Shown here: in pieces, positions 14,001 to 25,000 of the stretch | How the letters are laid out: each line of letters starts with the position of its first letter | Position numbering within the stretch: the first letter of the stretch is position 1 | NCBI GenBank assembly: GCA_013398275.1 | Contig: VZSE01009986.1 | Coordinates: forward strand, 1,110,659 to 1,174,658 | Direction of reading: 5' to 3' | DNA from: Promerops cafer | Taxonomy: Eukaryota > Chordata > Aves > Passeriformes > Nectariniidae | Length of the DNA stretch: 64,000 bases | The notes under the pieces: generated by a model | The model's input: the letters and a program-made list of their open reading frames with translations, nothing else | Told to the model about the DNA's origin: nothing | The model's database searches: none | Made by a program: the position numbers and the translations under genes

Positions 14001-16473
14001 AGTGAAGTTTCTCCAGGCACAGGGAAAGGGAACCCAGGAGGAGAACCCCCCACGTCTAGGGAAGAACAGGGGATGGCCAGGGGGTCCTGGATACCTGGCT
14101 GAGCAACCAGTGCATAAACCCAATGTCCCAGTTCTGCTTGCCCAGCTGCAAACACGTGTGTTGGGTTTCCTCAGGGCCTCTTGAGATGAGCTTGACTTTT
14201 TTCTGCCTCACCTAGACAAAGCAGCTGGTTTCCCTTAACCTCCCCACTCCTTACAGTTGCCTTCACTTTGAAAGGAAATGGCTAATGGAATTCTAAATGT
14301 TCACTTTTTCCTGTGGGGTTTCTCTTTTGTTTTACTCTACCTCAGCATCCTGAGCAGGAGGCAGGATGCCGGGAAATACCGAGCACAGCCAGTCTGGCCT
14401 CCACCCTGGGAGGGACCCTGCACCACACTTCACTTTTTGCTTCATTTTTCCTTGCTAAGTAACTCATGCAAAACGATGCTTTGAGAACTAGTCTGTAGAA
14501 GTGAATTTTGAAATTTTTTTGCCCCAAGCTGCGTAGCAGCGCCCGGCTCCGTGCGTCCCTTTGCTGTGCTGCTGCAGCTTGCATTTCAGGATATGCCTGT
14601 TGGCAGCAGGAATTAGTGTAAGTTGACAGATGTGTTTCCTGTCTTTACAATTACTGTCTGTTTGCTTCCCTCTGGCAGTGCTAAGGAGTGTGTGTGGTGC
14701 AGTGATACAGTCGGGGTGAGAAGGATGGTTTAGAGCTCAAAGGCGCCGGGTCCCAGAGAACTGCAGATGGTTCATGCACTATTAACAGGATGCTGGCAGA
14801 GGCTGTGCCTGTGGCTGCAGCTCCTCAGCTGCTGCTGGTGCTCACTGGAACAGCACAAACAGGGAATTACAACAGGGCTCCAGCACCAACAGCATCCAGT
14901 GTGGTCCTTCTTGGAACATGAGGAACAAGGCAGTGTTTGGGGCAGAGCCCCTGCTTTAGTTTCCTTTCAGGGATGTGCCTCTCTCCTCTGTGGCCTTTTG
15001 TGCCTCACCAGTCCAGATTCTCCTGTGAGCAACTGCATGCTGCTGGAAGCAGGAGGAGGAGCTGGGATCCAGCCAGGATTGGTTTTCTATATTGGGAACA
15101 AATTTGCTGGTAACTGGAGATGCTGGCTGGTGGTGCTGATCCAGGCTCGGCCCACTGGTTCCTGTAGGTGCTGGTGAATGCCTGTGAGGACAGAACTGCC
15201 TGGGCTGTGTTTCAGTGCTGCATGCACAGGGGAGCACAGCTACTGTTTGGACAAATGGTACTGGTAGCACAGCCCCTGGGCAGAGCTCTAGCAGCATTTT
15301 CAGTTGTTTGTGGGAGTTTTGTGGTCAGGGTTGATACGTGTTCAGTCTTTGGGGTCTCAGGGTTATGAAGGCAGCAATGTCCCTGCCCTGAGCTCGTCAA
15401 AGTCACCAGAGAATGGGGCAGGGCCAGGCAGCAGGTCTGGTTTGGGAGCACGGGCTGGGCCTCGAGCCATCCAGAGCTGGAAGCCTTGGGTCTGTTCGTT
15501 AATGCAGCTGAAGCCGTGTGCCTGATAGCTCTATGGCCATGCTTTTAATTACTGGTAAAATAATTGGCACTGTGGCTACTGGGAGGATGTGAGAAGATCA
15601 GAGGCTCAAGGCTGTTTTTCCTGGTGCCTCAGGGGTACCAGCAGCTTTCAGTGTCTGTATAATTAAAAGCTACAATCTTTCATGTGCACAATAAAGAGGG
15701 CTGGGAGGTGGGGAGACTCCAGCCCTTCTGCATTTTATTTATTAGACATAATCAATGACCAGTTTCTCTTCCTCATAAAGGTTTTTTAGGAAGCACCAGG
15801 GTCTCATAGCTGTGTCCAGTAGCTTAAGATCCACAAGTGCTGGTCAGACTCCTTACATTGAAAGGCTTGAGCGAGTTTGGTGCTGGGGTTGGTGCAGGAA
15901 GGGCAGCACAGCTGCTGTTCTGAGACTGCTCAGGCTTCCCTCTTCCTCAGTTCCCTTTCACTGGTGTGTCCCTCCTCACCTCCCACCTCAGTCACATCTT
16001 GGAAGTGGTCTCGGGTTTCTGTCCGTGTTCTGCTTGTGCCACTGGTGCTTCCCTCTGTCCCGTGCTCTCCCCAGCCCTGGGTGCACAGGCTGGGTCCTCC
16101 TTCAGGATGTAGAATATTCTGGGGTTGGGGAAGATTTAAATCTTTAGTGAAGATTTGATGGGAAAGGTTCTTCCTGGCTCTTTTGGAGGTGGGACACACA
16201 GACATGAGACAGACACATGCCTGGATTCTGCCAGCACCATCTGCACAGAAGAGGTTCCCCTCTCCTGGCGCGGCCTCCAGAGCTGGGGCAGGCATTCCCA
16301 CAGCCTCTTCCAGGAAGGCAGCAGGGGATTCACTCACGGGTGCCTGTTCTGCTGTTTTGCAGCTGCGGGAGCTGGTCAGCATGTGCATATACCCCGACCC
16401 AGATCAAAGGCCCGACATCGGCTACGTGCACCAAATAGCCAAACAAATGCACGTGTGGACCTCGAGCACATGA
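1893..16473 (+). CDS. NEK6: NEK6, NIMA-related serine/threonine kinase 6 (3' part, five coding exons)
   Basis: Coding segments are 1893-2001, 3250-3357, 10055-10149, 13848-13961 and 16363-16473; joined in phase they give 178 residues plus TGA. They hold the HRD catalytic loop (HRDIKPAN), a DLG magnesium motif in place of DFG, the activation loop ending in GTPYYMSPE, the F-helix region (SDIWSLGCLLYE) and the C-lobe to the C-terminus. The remaining length matches the last 178 residues of human NEK6 (313 aa), so about 135 N-terminal residues lie upstream of the window. NEK6 rather than NEK7 is called from the C-terminus (KQMHVWTSST) and near identity to human NEK6. In the known family NEK6 acts below NEK9 in mitotic spindle assembly, centrosome separation and cytokinesis. 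The third intron here uses a GC donor. In the activation loop, Lys stands where I recall Glu in human NEK6, ahead of the conserved Ser (human Ser206). Confidence 0.96.
3250..3357 (+). CDS. NEK6: NEK6 coding exon, catalytic loop and activation loop
   Basis: The acceptor is ttcttgcag and the donor g|gtaagc. It encodes DIKPANVFITATGVVKLGDL and onward through GRFFSSKTTAAHSL, covering the catalytic Asp, the DLG motif and the activation-loop Ser. Confidence 0.96.
4895..5410. promoter_or_regulatory. Intronic CpG-rich patch, candidate enhancer or alternative promoter
   Basis: CpG-dense segments (4910-4990, 5110-5180, 5338-5410) alternate with AT-rich sequence carrying TAATTA-type homeodomain cores. 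They stand out against the CpG-poor intron. No exon of a separate gene was recognised. Confidence 0.35.
4971..4984. promoter_or_regulatory. Perfect palindromic RFX X-box in a NEK6 intron
   Basis: GTTGCCCCGGCAAC is a perfect inverted repeat of the half-site GTTGCC with a 2-bp spacer, the textbook dimeric X-box bound by RFX factors. It sits in a CpG-rich patch. Function is inferred from the motif alone. Confidence 0.55.
6498..6513. repeat. TAA microsatellite
   Basis: About five ATA/TAA units in the NEK6 intron. Confidence 0.8.
8040..8400. promoter_or_regulatory. Second intronic CpG-rich patch in NEK6
   Basis: This is a dense GC/CpG stretch within an otherwise AT-rich intron, and it includes the 11-bp tandem repeat at 8127-8170. 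No coding sequence with recognisable similarity was found. It may be an enhancer or an alternative first exon. Confidence 0.3.
8127..8170. repeat. Four perfect 11-bp tandem units
   Basis: The unit gccctgtcacc is repeated exactly four times inside the intronic CpG patch. Confidence 0.9.
10055..10149 (+). CDS. NEK6: NEK6 coding exon, APE-like motif and F-helix, GC donor
   Basis: The acceptor is tttttgcag and the exon opens in phase with VGTPYYMSPERIHENGYNF. The conserved protein ends at LLYE and is followed directly by gcaagt, so the donor is GC rather than GT. The next exon opens with MAALQSPFYG exactly as in mammalian NEK6, which fixes the junction. Confidence 0.94.
10150..13847 (+). other. 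NEK6 GC-AG intron
   Basis: It begins gcaagt (10150-10155), the strong consensus for GC donors, and ends tctctccag. Nothing else was recognised inside. Confidence 0.8.
13848..13961 (+). CDS. NEK6: NEK6 coding exon, C-lobe
   Basis: The acceptor is tctctccag and the donor gtaaat. It is 38 codons in phase 0, MAALQSPFYGDKMNLFSLCQ and onward to PAEHYSEK. Confidence 0.96.
16363..16473 (+). CDS. NEK6: NEK6 terminal coding exon
   Basis: The acceptor is gttttgcag. It encodes LRELVSMCIYPDPDQRPDIG and ends KQMHVWTSST with TGA at 16471-16473. The RPDI segment is the conserved kinase alphaH-I arginine. Confidence 0.96.
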   Translation: MRELVSMCIYPDPDQRPDIGYVHQIAKQMHVWTSST

Positions 16474-18354
16474 GCGCCGCGGCCGCGAGCAGCACAGCTC
16501 AGTCTTACTTGAATTCTGTTTCTCAGCTGAAAGCGACGGTGCCAGGTCACACAGGTGGGAGGTTGAGCACTCGCAGCAGAGGCTCCATCAATTGCAGGTT
16601 ATTTGACAAGGACTCTTACAGGTGGTTGTGCTTTAACGTGAAGATTCTGTGAGGTATTGCAAGTGATTCTTTTTTATTTTTAAGGCAAATAATGTTACGG
16701 ATGTAGATCATTTAAGGGTCCTTTCTTAAAACTGTCGTGTGTAATCTAGGATAGCAGCTATTACTGAGGGCTCAGCGTTTGCCAGACCTTCTATCTTAAC
16801 TGTAATGTGAAATATTGAAATAATTCCTTCAGTGAAATCACTTTATACTAATGTAAGGATTACCATAGATTTTGTGTAATTTGTATAACTGCTACTTTGC
16901 CTCTTCTGCAAATGGTTAATAGCAAATTCAGTTTTTACTTGGTATATTTTAAAGCAGCCATTTATGTTTTTATTAATTTCCTCCTCTTCAGACTTAGGAA
17001 CTGGGAAGGGTTGGGGGGTGGGAAACCCTTTTGTTTCATGATTTCTTTTTTAATTGAAAACTTAGAGTATTTTGCTAATGCATTTCTCTGTCAGAGATGA
17101 GTTAAACATGAGCCTGGGGAAAAGAAGACAAACATGCCAAGCAAACCCCTACCAGCCTTGCTCCTTTCCCTCATTTTTCCCTTTTGGAATGGTTCTTCTT
17201 CACCTCCAGGTTCTTGTTTAAAAGCAGTGTTTATCAAAGCCGACTCAGTTTTGGTGCAGAGACTTTTACACGTTCAATAGTACATCGGGTACTATCGGTG
17301 GAACTTCAGCAGTGTTTTAAACACTTGGAAAATTTTTTAAAAATAAATGAAATGCTTTGTGTATGGAATTCTGCATAGGATCAGCCCCTTCTCTCAAACT
17401 GTGAAAGCTCATTACAGAATGTGAATGTTTATAAAATCTCAACCTGATCTGAAGGAGTCATCGTCTTTAACTGCATGAAAATTGTCACCCAGCTAAATTC
17501 ATTCATTGAATCAATGATTTGTTTCATTACTGCCAATGGAAATAGTCACTGCTTTAGGAACAGCCGTGGATTCACGTTCCAGTGTCTCCATTCCATGTGC
17601 CTGTCAGGAGGAGCAGGGCTGCCCTCGGTGCTCCAGAGGAAATCCTTCAGCCTGTGCTGCTCCAGTGCTGCTTCCACGTGGGACAGGGGCTTGTGCCAAT
17701 GTATAGATTTGTGTGTGACAGTTCAAATGCAGCCTGTGCCTGTTATTTTTTCTTAAAGAAAGCTTACAATCCTTAACTTTTTTGAACTAAGATTAGGGTT
17801 AGGGGGTTACATACATATATATGCTTTTAGTGGATTTTTTTTAACCTACTTTTCTCTACCTTAAGGAAAACTGCAGTGCCATCTTCAACTACTTCCTGTA
17901 AAATTTGGGAATATTTGTATAGGGTACCAAAAAAAGCCATTCATTGCTGTGAATATGGTTGGTATCATTAATGCAAGGTGCCATTTGACTGAGGCTTCTC
18001 AGCAGAAAGTTGAGGCTGCTACTCTCAGGAGAGATGTGGGAAATTCAGATCAGCAGGAGAATGTCGTGGAGGCACCAAATTGCTCCCACCATTTCCATGC
18101 CAACCAGCTTGGTTATTTATACCAGCTTCTTTAGCACTTCCCAGAGTTCAGCCTGAACCTCTCTGGTTCCACTGCAGCTTTCCTAGGAGCCATGGCTTCC
18201 AGGGAAGCTCAGCTCAAATATGAGTATCTGGAGAAGTCTGGTCACTTTCTTGCTAGATAAAATTTTGTAGTGCTTATAAAGAAATGTATTTCAAAAGGTA
18301 ATTTTTTGCAATTGTGCATTTTTAGATAAATAAAAAATTGATTTCCAAAATAAA
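16474..18354 (+). other. NEK6: NEK6 3' UTR with candidate poly(A) signals
   Basis: AATAAA hexamers occur at 17342-17347, 18329-18334 and 18349-18354. The last two would give a 3' UTR of about 1.9 kb. Which one is used cannot be told from sequence. Confidence 0.5.
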
Positions 18355-18858
18355 CACCTTTGTTTAAAAAACAAGAAAGTCCAGTATTAAAGGTCCAAGT
18401 GGAGGTGACTAACAAGACAATGAGACTTGACATGATGCTGGATCTGCCCTGTATCCACAGCAAACAGGGAAACAGTAACATCAACATCCCTTGATGACCA
18501 GGGATACCCTGCAGTAGGGTAGAGCAGTGTCTGGTGGAGGGGGCAAGGGCAGCAATTCAGAACCACCAATGCTCACTGTTTTCTTACACTCTATTAAATC
18601 AAAACTTATCAAATTAGACCTCTGCAGAGCAGTTTTACTCCTGCTGTTTTGTTCCTGGAGTGAGGTAACAAAGCAGCTCCTTTTCTGCCCTCAGTGGTGG
18701 TGCCTGGAGGAGAGCAGAGCTCTCCCCTGCTCAGACCCCTTGGGGTCAGTCCCAGAGCCCTTCAGGGCTGCACGAGCCTCACCTGCTCTGAAGGAGGAGG
18801 GGAGAAGGAGCAGCAACAGCACCAGGTACAGACACACAGAGGAGATTGGCAGAGCCTC

Positions 18859-18864
18859 TTTATT
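18859..18864 (-). terminator. PSMB7: PSMB7 poly(A) signal
   Basis: AATAAA on the minus strand (TTTATT on plus) sits 34 bases past the PSMB7 stop codon. This gives a very short 3' UTR and leaves about 0.5 kb to the last NEK6 poly(A) signal. Confidence 0.7.
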
Positions 18865-18897
18865 CTGCACCAGCTGCTGTCTGAGCACCCTCAGGGC

Positions 18898-19009
18898 TCA
18901 GGATGTGTCCATGGTTTGCACGGTCTCATCCACCACCTCGAGCTCCAGGTGTGCCACATTCTCTGTGAGAACAGCAGTTGTTCCTTTTTCACATTTGTAC
19001 CTACCAAAC
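18898..19009 (-). CDS. PSMB7: PSMB7 exon 8 (coding part)
   Basis: It encodes FGRYKCEKGTTAVLTE through ETVQTMDTS and ends with TGA at 18900-18898. The acceptor is ctttactag. The C-terminal tail wraps toward beta3 in the known structure. Confidence 0.95.
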
Positions 19010-22000
19010 CTAGTAAAGAAATGGGGGAAATTAGTCTGGGAGATGGTACAGAGGAACACTTGCATTTAAAATTTTAGAACTGATCAGCTTTAGACGTTTC
19101 CTGTGAAAAGTCCAAAATAAACTGTGCTTACTGCAAAATCTACACTGATTGCAATAACTGAGAGAGTTTCAGATAAACCAGCAACTTCAGGAAACTGTTT
19201 ACAAAAACACTGCCATGTAACTGGAAAGGTTTTTATCAAAATCAGTGGGCTCTCAAAGTGGTGGCGGACATTTGTGCTAAAAACCAAAGAACAAGCAATT
19301 TATTTATGTTCTGCAATTCTAGAATAATTCTACCAATGTATTAGCCTCTGTTCAGCTGCTGCCACAGCTGCTCATTTGCACTGCTTAGCTGAAAGTCCTA
19401 CAGACTGGAGATCACTGACAGAACTTGGTATTACTGCAAACAGGCCTTGCCAGGCAGAGCAGGACCCCACAAGAGCTTCAGGACCACTCACCTGTCCCCC
19501 TTCTTGTTGGCCACGTCGTATGGACGGAGGAAATCCAGCTTGTTCTTGCTGATGACACAGATGTCGATGTTGCTGCCGGAGCCCAGGTCGTTGTAGATGC
19601 CGGCTGCGATGGCGTCTCGCACGAGCTGCTTGGCCTCCTCCTCCTGGGAAAGGTACAAAGCTGTCACTGCCCCAGTGCTGGCACTTCCCAGGGCTGTCCC
19701 TGCGCCTGTGGAGGCTGAGCTAGGAACAGTAAATGATGCAGCACACCCTTCAATCACCAGGTACCGCAGTCAGAATGCTGCCCTTAGGTGAAGTTTGTAC
19801 CACCTAAGTGAAACAAAAGAGGAACTTTTGCTACAGGAATGGATGTAACTAAGACACAGTTACTAGTTAGCAGGAACCCAAGTGCAACAGAGCCCCTGTT
19901 TCAGGACACCATTCATGAGCATCTTTTACACAGAAACATTTCAAATTCATCAAAATATCCACTAGAATATTACACCAGATCTGTCAGATCACATTCCCCC
20001 CTCGCCAGTAACACACGAGCCTTGGGAATATGAGCATTGGTGGGACCAGCAGCCTCCCCCCAGCATTCCAGCAGCACTGGCTGCCTCTGCAGCTCCCTGG
20101 CAGGGCTGGGGCTATTCCAAACGAGCTGATGGAAGAAATACCACACTCAGCTCAGCGCCACCAGGATCCCTCAGGATCCCTCAGCTCCTGCTGCAACCCA
20201 GGCTGGGGAGCACGAGGAAATGTCACAAAACAACTTTCTTGATGTATCACTTTAAATCATGTCAAAGGACACGTTTTCACTGGCAGAGCCCCTCAGTCCA
20301 GTCCTGCACCCTTCCCGTGGCACCGCAGGCCTTGGAGAGCCCAGAGCAGCGAGGGGACACCCTGCACCCTCAGCTCCACTAGGCCTGTGCCCCATCAGCT
20401 GGCCAAAGGGCCAGAATGCAAGGAACACTGACTGAGTCCATATAAATATATATATGGACATATGCATACATCATATACATACACAAATCTTTTCAGTAGC
20501 CTAGAAAGTACAAACCAGAGAATGTAAGACCCCTTACTTTCTCTCAAAGGTGTGTTACTTACTTGAAAACACTGACTAGAGCTGCCTGTTCCAGTACAGA
20601 AATAGTAAGGCTGGAACACATCCATGGACACAGAGGTGGGGACTCACTTTGTCCCCAGGTTGTGTGCAGCAGTGGCTGCTCAGCTGGCCCAGCAGATCCT
20701 GCTGGAATGCTGAGGCTCCCAGGCTCACTCCTCACTGCTTTGCTGCTATTTTACACCTTGGAAAAATCTTCTGCCACCACACACCAGGAACAAGAGATGG
20801 GGTCAACGCTGAATTTGATAAATGCAGCTTTTTCCAGTGTGCCTCATTTTCACAGCCTGTCTGTGCCAGGAGCCTGGCACGTGACAGCAGCAGTGCCAAG
20901 CTGCAGCTGCTGCAGCCCCAAGTGCAGCTCAAGAGGAGCCCAAAATTAGCTCAGCTCCCACCCGCCTGCCCTGGGCCTGCCCTGCACTCCCTGGTGCCCC
21001 TCTGAACAGTGGGAATGACAGTATTGCTGTGCCAACAGCCACAGGAGCAGGGCACAGCCTCCACTGATACACACAAACAGCAGCAATTCTTACTTCACTC
21101 CCAGTTTTATGACTATTAGTCTTTATAAAAAAAAATAAATTCAATTACGCTTCCTACCAAGCTGACTAGAACAATACAGCCATGCTGCAAAAATAATTCC
21201 CGTACCTTTCCTTGAGTGTTTTGGGCAATAAAATCCTGATAAGCAAGTAATTCCTCACTTAACTGACAGAAGACTGTCAATTATTTGTTGCAGACCAAGG
21301 TTATTTTAGCACTATAGTGAAAGTAAATAAACCGAAGAAGTATGTGTAGATCTGTTTTAAGAACTAAGTGGTAGCAAGAGCAGAGTAATTTTAAGCTATA
21401 TGAGTGTTAGGTGTAAGAAAAGCAGCTTAGGAAAACGACATCAGACTGGTGGAGTTTGTTCCACTCTTAATTTCATCCTTTTAGGTCAACACTGTAAACC
21501 TCACAGACTCCTCTAATTTAAATCTCATTTGCTTTAAAAAATGTACTCTATCACCCTACTGTTACCAAAATAGTTTAAAAAATACCCAATAAAGTGCAGC
21601 TGGATGAGCTGAGCTTTAACTGCACTGAGGCAGCCACTGCAGAGAGAGCCCAGGCTGTAACCTCTGCTCCTTCACTGACACAGTGCAGCTCAGTCTGTGA
21701 ACATGGAATAATTTTCATTAGAAAACCCCGCCTCAGTGCTGCTTCCTGCTCCTCTTTTTACAATTTAGAAAGCTGAAGAGAACAGCCACAAGAAAAACCC
21801 AAAGCATTCCTTCCACAGCTCCTGCATGGAGTTCAGCAAGGACTGCTATTTACAGTCACAAAACAAGGGGTTAGCAGGAAAGTGCTGACACAGTCTCAAG
21901 TACAGGGCCCTCAATGAGTCACTGTAATAATTAATCTTAAAAAACCCTAAAAGTTCAGAGTATATAAAAGGAGCACTTCCTGCTTTATGGTTGCAAAGAC

Positions 22001-25000
22001 CAAGCTAACTGGGAATATCCTCCTCTGGGGCCCCCGCTGCTCCTTCAATGAGATGAGAGCCGGGTGATGAACTGCGTGGCGCGGCAGCGGTGACAAGCAG
22101 CGCTTTATGGAGCGATCTGTCTGTCCCCTCACACAGCCCCGCGTGTCCCTGGGCTCCAATGTGCAGCTCCATTTACCGCGGCCAGCGCTGGCACGGCCAG
22201 CGCGGCTGAGCGGGGACACGGCCCCGTTCATTACCGGGACGGCAACGCGCCTTCCGAAGGCTGCCCGAGGAGCAGGGCAGTGAAGGCTAAAATAAATAAC
22301 TCAGCATGGAGGGCTAATCTGAAACACTGTTTGATAAATTATTTATAACACAGACAATTGTCTGCATTTAATATCGGCGCTACTGGTAGCATCTTTAAAA
22401 GATGATTTATGTGTTGTAATGCCATTAAGCTTTATATGGGCCCACTGCTGGCTATAAAGTCTGCTGAGATTTAGAGAATGAGTTTTAAACTGTCACTGCA
22501 ACATCATAGTAGATAGAGCCTGTATTAAATCTTTACTTTAAACCTGTTATCTGGAGAGTTGCAGTTTGCAGACACTCAGAGCTGATGGATTACCTCTCAC
22601 AGCTGCTCTGCCACGAGTCCCAAACTGCACCGAGGAGCAACTTTTACACATTATTCTTGTATATGACTCGGATCAACTTTCTCTTCTCACTTAAGCAATT
22701 TCCAAATTTCAAGTGCTACTGAAGGAAAAAAAGAGCCTTTCCTACAGGAGATGAGGCTACTTCTACATCGTATTAATACTGTCCTCACTAATAACCTGTA
22801 AACAAGTTTATCATTATGCTCCAGCAGCAAAGGGAGCAGCTGGAATGGCTTTGTGAACATTATTTCCTCACATTTTGTAACTTCACAAGCCAGTTAAACA
22901 GGAGATGTCTTATCCAGATTTTAAAACTTCAGAAATTACTGATTTTTTCTCTTACCAAAATAAAATTAATCCCTTCTGCAGGTCACCAGGATGCTGCTAG
23001 AGATGCAATACACAGTGCAGTTCTCCATAGCAATTCTTAGAAAGATTTGAAATGCAATGCACAATCAGTATAATATGAAAACAAGTGTTTTTGTAAGAAT
23101 AAACAAATTAAAATATTAATCATAACAGTCTTTTACAATGAGATTTGTTCAAATACTATCGTATAAAATGGTGATACTGCTTAAAGTGAGAATCCCCAAG
23201 ACTTGTGTGGGAAGAGAAGGGAAGAAAAAAAAATCAGACACTTCAGGAAAGACAATGACAATAAAAAAAAAAATCCATAAAGGAGTGTTGGGAATTTGGG
23301 GGTAGAAAGCAATAGCTCTTGAAGGACATAAGCACCTACAGGAACAAAACTGGAGTCTGGAAGAGAATCAGCAGCGTACGGGGAGTGAGGGGCTGGGGTG
23401 GAGACCAGTGTGTAGCTGGAACAGATGCTGAAGTCTGCTCTAAGTCCAAAGAGAACAAACCTGAGAAGCAAAGAACTTTGTAAATCTCATGAGGGAAGGC
23501 TGGAAGGCTCCAGCAGCAAGAAGAGATTTCGGCTGGCTGTCAGAAAAGGGGCTGGCATGTGTCATTTAAACCACTCAGGTTTAACAAGTCTCCCCCCAAA
23601 AAAGTGCATTTCCAGTCCTCAGAATAAAGAATGACACAACTTGTCTCTTTTTTTTTTTAAATTAGGCCTATGTGTTTCATGTTTGGGTTCATTGTGACTG
23701 AAGTGTCAGTAAATGTTTATTTTTCTAACCATTTTCTGCTAAGAACTTTCCAAATAAACTGCTCAGTAGTCCCTAATAATTATTCTCAGGGATAACAGTT
23801 TTTTCCCATTCTGAGGAAGCTGCCTGTGAGTGCAGGCTCATCCCCACCCCCTCTCTGATATCATACACCACCAGTATAATAAACCACGTTAATATTTCAT
23901 ACCAGGGTGAAATATGCTGGAGTATCAATTCAACATCTGCTGTCTTTAGGGTACTGGCGTCCCGCAGAGACACTTTCAATTTGTAATTGAGTTCTATACT
24001 GAATTAATCAGCAGTTTATCTTTTTTAGTAAAATAATGTCTTCCCCACTAACCTGGATTTACATTAACAATTTATGCCAAATTACCTGCCAAGACAAGAA
24101 ACTTATATGATTCGGAACTACTCTTCAATAACATTGGTTGCTGTATGTCATTCCCTACACGGGGATTAGTACAATCCATATTTCCAACGGCACAATTAAA
24201 TTACAAGCTCTTCTCACAACTGTGGGATTTCTTTTAATACTATTCCCATTCTCTGAACTAAGAATGATTACAAAAACTCATTCAATCCCTCACTTGGTAA
24301 AGTTCATGGGTTTTTAGGGAACTGATTCTCAAAATGGGAACTGGCTTAACAGCAGCAGAGCTGTAAATCCTGCCAAGCTGCAGCTCCTCCTCTGGCCCTG
24401 CTGTGCTGCTCTACAGTAACACATGGACCCTTAGCCACCCAGATATGCAAACCCTGCAAAAGACTACAGTTAAAGTTACTTTATGTTACTGCATATAAAA
24501 AAATTAATATCATGCAATAAAATGTCTGGCTTCAAATAAAGCAAACTCTGCCCATCTGACTATTGCTTTACCCCTGACAAAAGGATGGAAGGGAATGAAG
24601 GTCAACATTTTATTTGGAAAAGAAGCCTTGGGCCCTCCAGTAATATATCCTTCCTAATACACCAAAATGCTCCATAAAGCCCAGGCTGGCTCCCAGCTCC
24701 TCCTCCTCCCTGTTCCCTCACAGCAATTGCCCCCGGCCCCGCCGGCCCTCGCCGCGGGAGCAGCACTCGGGCTTCGTGCCATGTGAAATATTTTCCAGTA
24801 CATTTTGCCTGTGTTCTGCAGTTATGGGAGATATACAAACTGGAACAATTTAAACTGGAACACCTGCTCCTGAGAAATGCATCAAAAATAATTACCTGTC
24901 CTCCCCCTACCCTGTGCTGTGAAATGATCTCTTAACACAGAGCCCTGCTTCTGGCCAGCTTGTCTACATTATTATGGACAAAGTTTAAGTGTTACTTTCA

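Noticed and set aside
17793..17806. Telomere-like TTAGGG repeats
   Set aside because: Only two units plus a G run; too short to be an interstitial telomere.
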